This document shows, piece after piece, positions 1 through 8,472 of a stretch of DNA of 28,934 bases. The stretch is taken from the NCBI GenBank assembly GCA_020431545.1, contig JAGQIB010000222.1, positions 1 through 28,934 on the forward strand, in the 5' to 3' direction. The notes beneath the pieces were generated by a model. That model did not search any database. It saw only the letters and a list, made by a program, of their open reading frames with translations, and was not told the origin of the DNA. This DNA comes from Gemmatimonadota bacterium (GTDB taxonomy: Bacteria; ARS69). The number at the start of each line of letters is the position of its first letter. The first letter of the stretch is position 1. A program made the position numbers and the translations under genes.

Positions 1-200
1 GCGACCTCGAACGCGCAGCGCGTGCGCGTGGAGGCCTTCTCGAAGATCAACGCGATGTTCTTGCCGGTGAGCCGGGGCTGCTCGGTGCCGGCGTACTTCG
101 CGTTCTTCAGGTCGCGCGCGAGCCGAAGCAGGTGGAGGATCTCCTCGGGCGAGAAGTCGAGGACCTTCAGGAAGCTTCGCTGGCGCAGGTTCACGGGCAT
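1..200 (-). CDS. argF/arcB: Ornithine carbamoyltransferase, N-terminal part (cut by window edge)
   Basis: The 66 visible residues are the N-terminus of an ornithine carbamoyltransferase, which interconverts ornithine plus carbamoyl phosphate and citrulline plus phosphate in the cytoplasm. The carbamoyl-phosphate signature STRTR lies at residues 57-61, followed by CAFEV as usual in the family, and the opening (SFLKVLDFSPEEI) is typical. The ATG at 200-198 is preceded by GAGAGGAG at good spacing. The gene follows arginine deiminase on the same strand after a 77-base gap, so the catabolic (arcB) role is more likely than the biosynthetic one (argF); the two cannot be told apart from this fragment. 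The rest of the gene lies left of the window. Confidence 0.9.
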   Translation of the reverse strand, partial: MPVNLRQRSFLKVLDFSPEEILHLLRLARDLKNAKYAGTEQPRLTGKNIALIFEKASTRTRCAFEV

Positions 201-277
201 GGGGACTCCTCTCGGGCGGCGAAAGAAGGGCGACGGCTCGGGCGCCGCCGCCGCGCGCCCGCCGCCAGGGCGGGCTG

Positions 278-1543
278 CTACACGGGATCTCGCAGCAAGG
301 GACAGGTCATGCAGTGACCACCTCCCCGGCCCTTGCCGAGCTCGGAACCGTCGATCGGGATCACTTCCACTCCGGCCTCGCGGATCTTCGCGTTGGTGTG
401 CTCGTTGCGCGCGTAGGAGATCACGACCCCGGGCTCGATCGCCACGACGTTGTTCGCGTCGTCCCACTGTTCGCGCATCGCCTGCGTATCGTCGCCGCCG
501 GTCGTGATCACGCGGAGTCTCTTGACGCCGACCGCGTCGGCCACGGCTTCCAGGAGGCTCGGCTCCTGCGTGACGTCGAGCTCGCCCTCCGCGTCGCCCG
601 GCCGCAGGCTGAACGCCTGGATCTGGTGTACCACCTCGGGGTAGATCGTGACCGCGTCGCGATCGAGGAACGTGAACACCGTGTCGAGATGCATGTGCGC
701 GCGGTCCTTGGTCATCGAACAGGCGATCACTCGATCCGCGGCGCCGTTGCGGAACAGGGACTGCGCGAGCAGCTCCGCCATCCGCGCCGTCGTTCGTTCG
801 CTGAGTCCCACCAGCACGGTGCCGTCGCCGATCGGCATCACGTCGCCGCCCTCGAGGGACGACTGGCCGAAGCTCCGGGTCTCGAGGCCTCCGAGCGGAT
901 CGATGGCCGGGTACCAGAGGCGGAACCGTGCCTGCTTGAACATCGGATGGAATTTGTAGATCGTGGCGACGTTGATCACCTCGAGGTGCCGCGCCGACCA
1001 GAACATCGGGTTGAGGCTCACTCCGCCGTAGATCCAGCTCGACGAGTCCCGCGTGTACATCGTGTTCGGCAGGGGGCGCAGCACGAAGTCGTGGTCGTGC
1101 CCGGCGCGCCCGGTCAGCGTGTGGGACAGATCCATGCCGCGGGTGCGGAGCTCGGCCTTCGTGATTCCGGCGATCAGGTGCTGAGCCAGATCCTGCGGGG
1201 ACTCCTCCGCGAGCGCGGCCCGAACGTCCGGCAGCGCGCCGGGCCCCACCGTGTGCTCGGTGACCACGAGCCCCAGGACATGGCGCCGAGCGTCCTCGGT
1301 GGCGAGCGCCTCCTGGAGCAGGTCCCCCAGGAGGTGAACCTCCACGCCGCGGTCGCGCATGATCTGCACGAACTCGTCGTGCTGCTCCCGGGCGCGCCGC
1401 ACCCAGATCACGTCGTCGAACAGGAGGTCGTCGTGGTTCTTCGGGGTGAGTCGCCGGAGCTCCAGGCCGGGCCGATGGACGAGCACGCGGCGCAGCCGGC
1501 CGATCTCGGATCCGACCCAGAAGCTCGGCTTGGCATCCGTCAT
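278..1543 (-). CDS. arcA: Arginine deiminase
   Basis: Hydrolyses L-arginine to citrulline and ammonia, the first step of the arginine deiminase pathway. The 421-residue protein has the usual family length. Family catalytic positions are visible: E231 in LEGGD, H285 and D287 in MHLDTVF, and the nucleophile C411 in GGGHCMTCP close to the C-terminus; D166 in the TRD stretch fits the second substrate-binding Asp. The start is ATG at 1543-1541 behind GGGGAG seven bases upstream. Ornithine carbamoyltransferase follows directly, so citrulline is probably converted onward to carbamoyl phosphate and then ATP, if a carbamate kinase lies beyond the window. A sigma-70-type promoter is visible at 1601-1629. 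The enzyme looks intact and functional. Confidence 0.97.
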   Translation of the reverse strand: MTDAKPSFWVGSEIGRLRRVLVHRPGLELRRLTPKNHDDLLFDDVIWVRRAREQHDEFVQIMRDRGVEVHLLGDLLQEALATEDARRHVLGLVVTEHTVGPGALPDVRAALAEESPQDLAQHLIAGITKAELRTRGMDLSHTLTGRAGHDHDFVLRPLPNTMYTRDSSSWIYGGVSLNPMFWSARHLEVINVATIYKFHPMFKQARFRLWYPAIDPLGGLETRSFGQSSLEGGDVMPIGDGTVLVGLSERTTARMAELLAQSLFRNGAADRVIACSMTKDRAHMHLDTVFTFLDRDAVTIYPEVVHQIQAFSLRPGDAEGELDVTQEPSLLEAVADAVGVKRLRVITTGGDDTQAMREQWDDANNVVAIEPGVVISYARNEHTNAKIREAGVEVIPIDGSELGKGRGGGHCMTCPLLRDPV

Positions 1544-1600
1544 CGAAGCGCTCCCCGAACCGCGAACTCCCCCCGGGGGTCCGCAGAGATCCAGCGTGGA

Positions 1601-1629
1601 ATTCTACAGGAGTCCCTCGCCGGTGTCAT
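1601..1629 (-). promoter_or_regulatory. Sigma-70-like promoter of arcA
   Basis: Read on the minus strand, ATGACA (1629-1624, five of six matches to the -35 consensus) and TAGAAT (1606-1601, five of six to -10) are separated by exactly 17 bases. The -10 ends 57 bases before the arcA ATG. This is the only site in the window where both hexamers fit well. It lies in the 261-base gap shared with the divergent gene at 1805. Confidence 0.6.
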
Positions 1630-1733
1630 CGGGGCCGCCCCGGGCCGTGGCTCCGCGCCGCTCGGACTCGAGCAAAGAGGGCATCGAACGTCCCCGGGAG
1701 CCGCATTCCTGGCGCGCCGGGAGGCTGTCGCGG

Positions 1734-1739
1734 TACAAT
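1734..1739 (+). promoter_or_regulatory. Candidate -10 element for the secreted protein at 1805
   Basis: TACAAT within GCGGTACAATCG, 65 bases before the start codon. No recognisable -35 lies 16-18 bases upstream. It is listed because the same GGTACANT core recurs ahead of other genes here (6313-6318 and 14310-14315 on the minus strand). Confidence 0.35.
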
Positions 1740-1804
1740 CGGAGACGCCGCTCCCCCCTTTTCGACCGTCACACCCACTGGATCCCGCCGGGGGCACATC
1801 GAAC

Positions 1805-3235
1805 ATGCGGCGACTCCTCGCCATCGCTCCGGTCGTGCCGCTGGCCGCCGTTCTGGCCTTCGGATCAGGGCTCGTCCCGGCGCCCGCGTCGGCGGCTCCG
1901 CGATGGGCCGAGCAGCCCGCGGCGCCTCCCCCCGCGAGTCCGCCGCCCGTGACGTCCGGGGAGGGGGTCTTCGCGCCGTTGCAGGCGTTCGTCGACGCCG
2001 TGTGGTTCGCGGCCGGTCTGCAGATCGTGGACCCGATCGATCCCGAGTTCGGTGGGATCGCGGAAGGCGAGGGCGACAGTCTGGGCGTCGTCGTCCAGAC
2101 GGACAACACTTCGCAGGCGGTCTGGGCGTTCTCGCGGTACCGGAGCTTCACCGGAGACACCACGATCGATCTCTGGCTCGAGCGGGCGTGGACCTACGTG
2201 AACGCCCATCCCGCGTACGACGAGGAGGGTCCCGAAACCACCCGGCAGGGCTACTACCGCATCTACAACTGCGCGTGGGCGCTGATCTCCTCGCTGGAGT
2301 ACGTGCAGACCACGGGCGACAGCGCGAACATGGCCTACTCCGATTCCTGCGCGAACTATCTCTCGACCCACACGCTCGACGTCGTCGGCAATCAAGGCTT
2401 CTACGATCGCGTGAATCCCCCGGTGCTCGGGCTCGCGGCGGCGGCGCTCCGCGCGTACGGCGAGGCGACGCAGGACTCGCTGTGGCTCGCGAAGTCCGTA
2501 GCGCGCGGCCAGCGTGTCCGGGAGTGGATCGAGGCGGATCCCGCGATCCTCGGTGTGGAGGAGTGGGCGGTCTCGGGCGGCGCGGCCATGTGGGGGACGC
2601 TCGAGTCCTGGTTCCGCGAGTACCCGGAAGACGAGGCGGCCTGGCTCGCGACCTATGCGCCGCTCATGGACACGTTCGCGAATCCGGGCGTGTTCGAGAA
2701 CGCCTGGCAGTGCTGGTACGCCCTGGCGGCGAACCGGATCGCCGATTCGACGGGCGATCCCCAGTGGGCGACCGTGCACGAAGGGCTCGTGAGCTACCTG
2801 CTGCAGTTCGACACCGACGCCGACGGCGGGATCCCCGCGAAACCCGCGGACCCCGACACGCTCGACCAGTCCTGGGTCACGACGAACCTCGTGTTCAGCG
2901 GACTGTCGCGCCTGCTCGACCATGCGCTCGACGTTCCGGAGCCGGGAGTCGATCCGCGAATCGTACGCTGGGTCAGCGCGCGTCCGAATCCCTTCGCGGC
3001 CGCGAGCACGATCTCGTTCCGCGTCGACTCGCCGCACGACGTGCAGGTGGACGTTTTCGACGTGACCGGGCGCCGGGTGGCTCGCGTGTTCGAGGCCCGA
3101 TCCGTCTCCGGCCTGCGCGACGTGCCCTGGCCCGGAACGGACGACGCCGGACGACCGCTGCCGTCCGGCGTCTATTTCGTTCGCGTCTCCGCCGGCGGCG
3201 AGCGCCACGGTCTGCGCGTCGTGCGGCTCCGGTAG
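1805..3235 (+). CDS. Secreted alpha/alpha-toroid-like protein with C-terminal FlgD-Ig/sorting-type domain
   Basis: A 476-residue exported protein of unknown activity. Residues 1-30 form a signal peptide (MRR, hydrophobic core, cleavage likely after ASA). Residues about 50-380 are rich in paired helices with recurring aromatic and alanine positions, as in alpha/alpha toroid folds found among polysaccharide hydrolases and lyases; no family-specific catalytic motif could be assigned. Residues 389-476 are a beta-sandwich tail (RPNPF, DVTGRRV, DDAGRPLPSGVYF) ending in RLR, shared with three other proteins of the window. The frame stays open upstream to 314, antisense to arcA; the ATG at 1805 was chosen because the signal peptide starts there and upstream codons look non-coding. 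It stands alone, divergent from arcA and convergent with the STAS gene. Confidence 0.85.
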   Translation: MRRLLAIAPVVPLAAVLAFGSGLVPAPASAAPRWAEQPAAPPPASPPPVTSGEGVFAPLQAFVDAVWFAAGLQIVDPIDPEFGGIAEGEGDSLGVVVQTDNTSQAVWAFSRYRSFTGDTTIDLWLERAWTYVNAHPAYDEEGPETTRQGYYRIYNCAWALISSLEYVQTTGDSANMAYSDSCANYLSTHTLDVVGNQGFYDRVNPPVLGLAAAALRAYGEATQDSLWLAKSVARGQRVREWIEADPAILGVEEWAVSGGAAMWGTLESWFREYPEDEAAWLATYAPLMDTFANPGVFENAWQCWYALAANRIADSTGDPQWATVHEGLVSYLLQFDTDADGGIPAKPADPDTLDQSWVTTNLVFSGLSRLLDHALDVPEPGVDPRIVRWVSARPNPFAAASTISFRVDSPHDVQVDVFDVTGRRVARVFEARSVSGLRDVPWPGTDDAGRPLPSGVYFVRVSAGGERHGLRVVRLR

Positions 3236-3251
3236 GCGCCGGCGCCTCGCG

Positions 3252-3599
3252 CTACTTCGCGAGGGCCGTCAGCGCCTCGTCTTCCGAGTCGTAGACCTCC
3301 ATCATCGTCACGAGCTTCGTCACCTGGAAGAGCGTGAGCACGCGCTCGTTCAGGCGGCACATCGCGATCCGACCGCCCTCGCGCTCGAAGCGGGTCTTGG
3401 TGGTGACGAGGATGCCGAGTCCGGTACTCGCGATCCACTTGACCTTCTCGAGGTTCAGCAGGAGCTTGCGGCCCCCGTTGCCGGCGATCTCCGTCGCGAG
3501 CTCGAGAAGCTTCTGGTTCTCGGGACCGCCGTACATCTCGCCGGAGATTTCGAGGATCGAGACGTCGCCCGCCTCACGCTGCTTGATCTTCAATTCCAC
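3252..3599 (-). CDS. STAS-domain protein (anti-sigma-factor antagonist type)
   Basis: A single STAS domain fills all 115 residues, as in SpoIIAA/RsbV, which bind an anti-sigma kinase and are switched off by phosphorylation. The loop IASTGLGIL (about residues 56-64) corresponds to the phospho-acceptor loop, with adjacent Ser and Thr. No partner kinase or phosphatase is adjacent, so its target is unknown; it could also belong to a non-sigma STAS role such as a lipid-transport or envelope system. Start choice is uncertain: the GTG at 3599 has AGGAG only one base upstream, whereas a TTG two codons later (3593-3591) sits seven bases from that same AGGAG and may be the true start, giving 113 residues. 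Confidence 0.88.
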   Translation of the reverse strand: MELKIKQREAGDVSILEISGEMYGGPENQKLLELATEIAGNGGRKLLLNLEKVKWIASTGLGILVTTKTRFEREGGRIAMCRLNERVLTLFQVTKLVTMMEVYDSEDEALTALAK

Positions 3600-3658
3600 T
3601 CTCCTGGGATCACGGAAACCGGGCGACAGAATCCCACATTCCGGCGCGGGAGTCCACG

Positions 3659-3687
3659 CCCGCGGCCGGCGTCGCGCCGGCCGCGGG
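3659..3687 (-). terminator. Strong GC hairpin downstream of the Asp-box gene
   Basis: A perfect 13-bp inverted repeat (CCCGCGGCCGGCG and its complement) with a TCG loop begins nine bases past the stop at 3697. No T-run follows on the minus strand, so it is terminator-like without the usual U tract. It may work as a pause or 3'-end protecting hairpin, or with Rho. Confidence 0.45.
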
Positions 3688-3696
3688 GCGGGTTGC

Positions 3697-6210
3697 CTAC
3701 CGGGCTACCACGATCTTGCGGGAGACCCGCTCCTCGCCGGCTCGCAGCACCGCGAAGTAGACGCCGGCCGGCACGTCGTCCGGGAACCAGGGCGTGGTGC
3801 GGATGATGCCGTCCCCGGTCGGGAACGACGCCAGGTCGCTCACGAGGCGGCCCTGGACGTCGTAGATCTCCACGTGCACCGGGTCGGATCCGCGCGCGGC
3901 GAATCGGAGCAGGGTCCGATCCCGGGCCGGATTCGGCCAGGGCGCATCGAGCAGGATGCGGGAGGAAGCGATGTCGACGCCCGGCTCGACCCCCGTGCCG
4001 CCGGTCGGCGGCAGGTCCGCCTCCCACGCGCCGCGCCCGTGCGTGCCGGCCACGAGCTTGCGGTCCGCCCGCCGGATCTCGAGGTCCGCGACCACGGTGT
4101 TCGGCAGGTCCTCGCCGAACGGCACCCAGTTCACGCCGAGGTTCGTGCTCTTCCACACCCCCACGTCGGTTCCGATGTACCACTCGTCCGTGAAATCGGG
4201 GTCGATCGCGATCGCGTTGACGGGCTGATCGGGCAGGTCGCCCGTCGCGTCCGTCCAGGTGGCGCCGAGATTCGTCGTGTACGCGACGTGCGCGACGTTC
4301 GCGTAGCTGGAGAACGTCACCACGGCGGAGTTCGGATCCGTCGGGTGAGCCTGGACCTTCGTGGGCGTCCCGGTCGAGAAGCCGTACGTGCGCTGGGTCC
4401 AGCTCGCCCCGTCGTTCGTGCTCACGCGGGTCGTGCCACCGACCGTCCACACGATGTTCCCGTCCACCGGCGAGATGTCGATCCAGTTCGCGCCGTGGCT
4501 CGCGACGTTCGTCCAGAGCGTTCCGCCGTTCAGCGTCCGGAAGATGCCCGCGGTCGTCGACGTGTACAGGTGATTCCCCACCGTCTGGTCCTCGGCGACG
4601 GGGGTGACCCAGGCGCCGGAGCCGGAGATGCCGTTGTTGATCGCCGTCCAGCCGCCGCCCGAGCCGGCGTTCGTGTTCTTGTAGTGCTGGCCGCCCTGGA
4701 TCTCCGCGTACACCACGTTCCCGTTGCCGGGATTGATGTTGCAGACCATACCGTCGGCGAACAGACCCTCCGACCACGTGGTCGTGCCGGACCACTTGTC
4801 CGTTCCCTGGTCCTGCGTTCCGCCCATGACGAAGTACGGCGTGGGGCCGTTGTTCACGCAGATGTCATAGAACTGGTACGTGACGAGTCCGTCGTTTCGA
4901 TCGGAGAACGCCACGCCGTCGTTGCCGGAGCGCCACAGGCCGCCGTCCGAGCCGACCCAGACGTTCGAGTTGCTGCCCGGCTCGTACGCCGCGAGGTGGT
5001 GGTCGACGTGTACCGAGATGCCGCCGGTACCGCCGAACGTGACGCCTGCATCGGTGGAGCGGAACAGGTCCACGCCGCCGGCGATGACCGTGTTCGCGTT
5101 GTCCGGGTCTGCCACGAGGGACAGGTTGTACCAGCCCTGCCCGCCCGGGATGTTCGGCGTGTTCGCCGTGAGCGACCAGTTCGTACCGCCGTTGTCGCTG
5201 CGGTAGACGCCGAGCAGGTTGCTCGTCGAGCGGTTCACGAACATCGCGTAGACGCGATCGGGGTTCGCCGCAGTCACGGCGATCTTCGACTTCCCGATCG
5301 ACGTGCCGCTCGGCTGCCCCGTGCCGACGCGCGTCCAGGTGGCACCGTCGTCGGTCGAGACGTGCACGCCCGCCTGCGAGCACCCGCAGGATCCGCGCAC
5401 GGCGTAGACCGTGGAGGACGCGCCCGGCTTCCACTTCGCGTCGTACCAGTTGCCGCCGGACTGGACCGTCGCCCAGGTCGCGCCGTTGTCGGTCGAGCGA
5501 TACAGCGCGTTCACGGCACCGGCGAGGAGCGTGCCGTTCGGCCCCGCGTCCACGCTGTGGAACCCGTGCCCGGAGTTCACGGCGAACGTGACGTTCGTGG
5601 TTCCCCACGTCGCTCCGGCGTCCGTCGAGCGCAGGATGCCCACGCCGCCGATCTGGTCGATGTTCGGCGTCCCTTCGCCGGTGCCGATCACGACGATCGA
5701 GGGGTTCGTGGGACTCACGGCGACGCCGCCGATCGCGATCGACGGCAGCTCGTCCGTGATCGGCGTCCAGGCGAGACCGCCGTCCGTCGACTTCCAGAGG
5801 CCGCCCCCCGCGGCGCCGGCGTACACGATCGACGCATTCGTGGGATCGAACGCGATCGAGAGCATGCGGCCGCTGAAGTTCGCGGGGCCGAGAGAGAACC
5901 AGGTCGACGCTCCGCGACCACGAACCTCCGCCCGGCGCATGCGCTCCTCCCACACCTTCCAGCGCGCGCCCGGCTCCGGCAGCTTTCCTTCGTACATCCT
6001 CTGTTCGACGAACCACTTGATACGCTGGTAGGGCTTCCAGCCGCTCCCCGGCTGGGTCGCCAGCTCCGGGTGACTCTCGTACCAGGCCGCGATCTCGTCG
6101 AAGGCGGCGAACGGGCTGTCGTCCACGTCGCTCGCGGCGGCGAAAGCGCGCGGCGCGAGCAGCGAGAGCGCGATGAGGGCGGACGCGAGTCCGGCGGTTC
6201 CGAATTTCAT
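3697..6210 (-). CDS. Secreted Asp-box (BNR/sortilin-type) beta-propeller protein with C-terminal FlgD-Ig/sorting-type domain
   Basis: An 837-residue exported protein. Residues 1-24 are a signal peptide (hydrophobic segment, then RAFA). From about residue 110 to 740 there are around eleven Asp-box turns of the form (R/K/V)S-T-(D/N)-x-G-x-(T/N)-W, such as KSTDGGLAW, RSTDAGATW and KSTNLGVNW, which mark blades of sialidase- or Vps10-type propellers. The last ~80 residues form the shared tail domain (PWPNP, DVQGRLV, DVPAGVYF), ending in VVAR. It is a paralogue of the protein at 17730-20294, sharing a near-identical end of propeller (VADLE followed by LVAGTHGR). Such propellers bind or cleave glycans or peptides; no catalytic residue could be assigned, so function is open. 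The ATG has GGGAGGA eight bases upstream. Confidence 0.88.
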   Translation of the reverse strand: MKFGTAGLASALIALSLLAPRAFAAASDVDDSPFAAFDEIAAWYESHPELATQPGSGWKPYQRIKWFVEQRMYEGKLPEPGARWKVWEERMRRAEVRGRGASTWFSLGPANFSGRMLSIAFDPTNASIVYAGAAGGGLWKSTDGGLAWTPITDELPSIAIGGVAVSPTNPSIVVIGTGEGTPNIDQIGGVGILRSTDAGATWGTTNVTFAVNSGHGFHSVDAGPNGTLLAGAVNALYRSTDNGATWATVQSGGNWYDAKWKPGASSTVYAVRGSCGCSQAGVHVSTDDGATWTRVGTGQPSGTSIGKSKIAVTAANPDRVYAMFVNRSTSNLLGVYRSDNGGTNWSLTANTPNIPGGQGWYNLSLVADPDNANTVIAGGVDLFRSTDAGVTFGGTGGISVHVDHHLAAYEPGSNSNVWVGSDGGLWRSGNDGVAFSDRNDGLVTYQFYDICVNNGPTPYFVMGGTQDQGTDKWSGTTTWSEGLFADGMVCNINPGNGNVVYAEIQGGQHYKNTNAGSGGGWTAINNGISGSGAWVTPVAEDQTVGNHLYTSTTAGIFRTLNGGTLWTNVASHGANWIDISPVDGNIVWTVGGTTRVSTNDGASWTQRTYGFSTGTPTKVQAHPTDPNSAVVTFSSYANVAHVAYTTNLGATWTDATGDLPDQPVNAIAIDPDFTDEWYIGTDVGVWKSTNLGVNWVPFGEDLPNTVVADLEIRRADRKLVAGTHGRGAWEADLPPTGGTGVEPGVDIASSRILLDAPWPNPARDRTLLRFAARGSDPVHVEIYDVQGRLVSDLASFPTGDGIIRTTPWFPDDVPAGVYFAVLRAGEERVSRKIVVAR

Positions 6211-6281
6211 CCGTGAGATCCTCCCTGCGGATCAGCGGCGGGCAGGTGGGCGAAGGCCTGGGAGCGGCGGGGGCACGGGAA

Positions 6282-6307
6282 CGGCCGGAGCCCGGAGGCT
6301 CCGGCCG
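6282..6307 (-). terminator. Perfect 11-bp GC hairpin with CGGA tetraloop
   Basis: CGGCCGGAGCC, loop CGGA, then the exact complement. It lies 63 bases past the greA-like stop (6370) and 71 bases ahead of the Asp-box start (6210), all on the minus strand. No long T-run follows. It may end the pepF-greA transcript; if the -10 at 6313-6318 is real, it would instead sit at the 5' end of the next mRNA. Confidence 0.4.
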
Positions 6308-6312
6308 AGAAC

Positions 6313-6318
6313 AGTGTA
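6313..6318 (-). promoter_or_regulatory. Candidate -10 element for the Asp-box gene at 6210
   Basis: Minus-strand TACACT in the context CGGATCCGGTACACT, 102 bases before the start codon. A closely matching context, CGGTTCCGGTACATT, precedes the NRDE gene at 14279. No clear -35 is seen. Confidence 0.3.
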
Positions 6319-6342
6319 CCGGATCCGGGCGCGTACCGGATC
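6316..6342. repeat. Direct repeat GTACCGGATC x2, 17-base pitch
   Basis: Exact 10-base copies at 6316-6325 and 6333-6342. The first overlaps the candidate -10 and the second falls near the -35 position, so they could be operator half-sites or a duplicated promoter core. Confidence 0.45.
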
Positions 6343-6369
6343 GGCCCGAGCGCTCCCGGGCGGGACAGG

Positions 6370-8472
6370 TCAGCCGTCGGCGCGATTCGCGACCGGCGTC
6401 TGCCAGGGGCGGATCTCCCGGATGCGGTAGGAACCGCCGTCCAGCTCCACGATGTCGCCGGGAACGTGGTCCAGGAGCTCCTTCGCGAACTCGGACTGGT
6501 AGGAATAGACACCCTGGTCCGGGTCGGAATCCCAGGGACCGAGGATCGTCACGGTCCGGTCTCCTCCGCCGACGGTGGGCTCCAGCGTGAGCTGGGCGCC
6601 GATCGTGACCTTGGACCCGTCCACGGTGCCGGCATCGATCAGGCGGGCCTTGTTCAGCTCCTCGGAGAGCCGCGCCGCCCGCGCGTTCAGGACCTCGTGC
6701 TTCTGACGGGCCGCATGGTACTCGAAGTTCTCGCGCAGATCGCCGTACTCGCGCGCCACTCGGATCGCCTCGGCGTTCTGCGGGATCTCCGTCTTCACGA
6801 GCACCTCGAACTCCTTCCGCTTCCTCTCGGACGACTCCGCGGTGACGTAGATCACGTCGTCGTCCGCCCGCTTCCGGATCTTGGGGTACTTCCGGAAGAT
6901 CGCCCGACGGATCGCGGTCTTGCGGTGCTCCTCGAGCGAGTTCGCGGAATCGACCACGTTCAGCAGGCGGTCGGCGGCGTCGCGGTCCGCACCGTCGAAC
7001 ACGACGAACGCGAGACCGCCGTCCTCGAACTGCTCGCGCAGCGGCGCCTTGAGATCCTTGAACTCCGGCGAGTCGAGCGCGTCCACGACCTTCTGGAGGA
7101 GCGACAGGTTCGCGCGATCCGAGAGCTCCGGGCGCGTGACCGAGTTCTTCACGACCCACACGAACGCGCGCGGGTTCCGGCGGTGGTTCGAGACCGCCTC
7201 GGCCACGAGCTTCTCGGACGCCCGCTCCGGCCCCTCCGCCGCGAGCGCCTCGTACAGCGAGGTCATGATCCGCAGATCGCTCTCGGCGAAGAACGCGTCG
7301 CGGTAGACGTCGGGCCAGTCCGTCTCGTGCACCTCGCGTACGCGACGCCACAGGCGCTCACGGTGCCGGCGATCGGACACCGCCCCCACGACCTCTGCCG
7401 CGTCGGGTCCCGTGAGAATCTCGTCCAGCGCGAGCGGCGACGGATCCGGGAGACCGCCGAGCTCCTCCAGCAGGCAGGCGAGGTCGACGGCGGTCGAACT
7501 CTGCTCCGGCGCCACGCGGTTCAGCTCCGACACGAGCCCCTCCACGATGCCTTCCATCAAGGAGCCGCCGCGCTTCGCGTGCTTGCGCGCGAGGTCGAGC
7601 TTCTGCGCGGTGTTCGCCTTCTCGAACTCGTCGAGCAGCGAGCGTTCGACCGTCTCCGCCGAATGGCTCCAGGTGAACGCGTTCCGCTTCTCGGGACTCG
7701 GCAGCACCTGCGGGTGGGCCTTCGCGCGATTCCACCACGCGGTCCACGCCGCGCCCTCGATCACGCCGGTCATGCACTCCTTGATCTCCGCCGACGTCAG
7801 CGGACGACCGAAGCACTCCAGGAGCTCGCGCATGAACGCTCCCGGGTCCTCCTTGGCCTCTTTCTTCACGCCGGCCGGGTCCTCGAGGCGACGCACCATG
7901 AAGTGCTCCGCCGGCAGCCACGTCAGGAGCTTGGACGCCTCATCCGTCCGCATCACGAGCGGGGCCGCCTTCTCGAACCGCACCTGGATCTTGGACAGCC
8001 CGAGGTTCGCCTCCGCGACCTTGCCGAGGCCGCGACCGAACAGCCAGAAAGTGGCGCCCGGCTCGTACCGCAGCCAGTCCCGCAGCTGATCGAACGTCTT
8101 GAGCGGCTCCTCCGCCTCCGAGAGCTCGAACCGCGCGAGGATGTCCTCGAGATCGGGACGCGACGCGTAGCGCGTCTCCACGAGCTCCAGTCCCTTCATC
8201 CGGAACTCCCGCAGGCGCGGGATCAGCACGAGTCCCTCCCGCACGACGTCGAACGCGGGCTCCCAGCGGTCCGCCGCCGCGTGCATGTCCGCCGCCGCGA
8301 GGACGAGATCGGACAGCTTGCTCTGAAGCTTTGCGGCCCGCATGTCGGTCAGGACGGCCCGGAACCAGGCGAGATCGGTGGGATTGCTCTCGACGTGCGA
8401 GTTCCACTCGGACTCGATCTCGTCGGTGTTCTTCTTCCGGATGTTCGTCTGCAGCTCATCACTCAGTTTCAA
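6370..8472 (-). CDS. greA: Transcript cleavage factor GreA with long N-terminal extension
   Basis: A 700-residue protein whose last ~150 residues are a GreA/GreB factor, which enters the RNA polymerase secondary channel and stimulates cleavage of backtracked RNA. The coiled-coil tip (GDLRENFEYHAAR) keeps the acidic pair D578 and E581, matching D41 and E44 of E. coli GreA, and is followed by the FKBP-like domain. Residues 1-550 are a helical region without a recognised catalytic motif; comparable extended GreA proteins are known in chlamydiae and spirochaetes. The TTG start at 8472 is favoured because it overlaps the pepF stop in the 4-base TTGA arrangement and has GGAAGGA eight bases upstream. 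The frame runs open far upstream, but there it only mirrors pepF. Confidence 0.88.
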   Translation of the reverse strand: MKLSDELQTNIRKKNTDEIESEWNSHVESNPTDLAWFRAVLTDMRAAKLQSKLSDLVLAAADMHAAADRWEPAFDVVREGLVLIPRLREFRMKGLELVETRYASRPDLEDILARFELSEAEEPLKTFDQLRDWLRYEPGATFWLFGRGLGKVAEANLGLSKIQVRFEKAAPLVMRTDEASKLLTWLPAEHFMVRRLEDPAGVKKEAKEDPGAFMRELLECFGRPLTSAEIKECMTGVIEGAAWTAWWNRAKAHPQVLPSPEKRNAFTWSHSAETVERSLLDEFEKANTAQKLDLARKHAKRGGSLMEGIVEGLVSELNRVAPEQSSTAVDLACLLEELGGLPDPSPLALDEILTGPDAAEVVGAVSDRRHRERLWRRVREVHETDWPDVYRDAFFAESDLRIMTSLYEALAAEGPERASEKLVAEAVSNHRRNPRAFVWVVKNSVTRPELSDRANLSLLQKVVDALDSPEFKDLKAPLREQFEDGGLAFVVFDGADRDAADRLLNVVDSANSLEEHRKTAIRRAIFRKYPKIRKRADDDVIYVTAESSERKRKEFEVLVKTEIPQNAEAIRVAREYGDLRENFEYHAARQKHEVLNARAARLSEELNKARLIDAGTVDGSKVTIGAQLTLEPTVGGGDRTVTILGPWDSDPDQGVYSYQSEFAKELLDHVPGDIVELDGGSYRIREIRPWQTPVANRADG

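Noticed and set aside
314..1804. Plus-strand frame open for 497 codons upstream of the secreted protein
   Set aside because: It is antisense to arcA, whose catalytic residues are intact; its translation is Arg/His/Val-rich and non-conserved. The signal peptide marks the true start at 1805.
3334..6216. 960-codon plus-strand frame
   Set aside because: Antisense shadow of the Asp-box gene, caused by high GC at third positions; composition Arg/Val/His-rich without domains.
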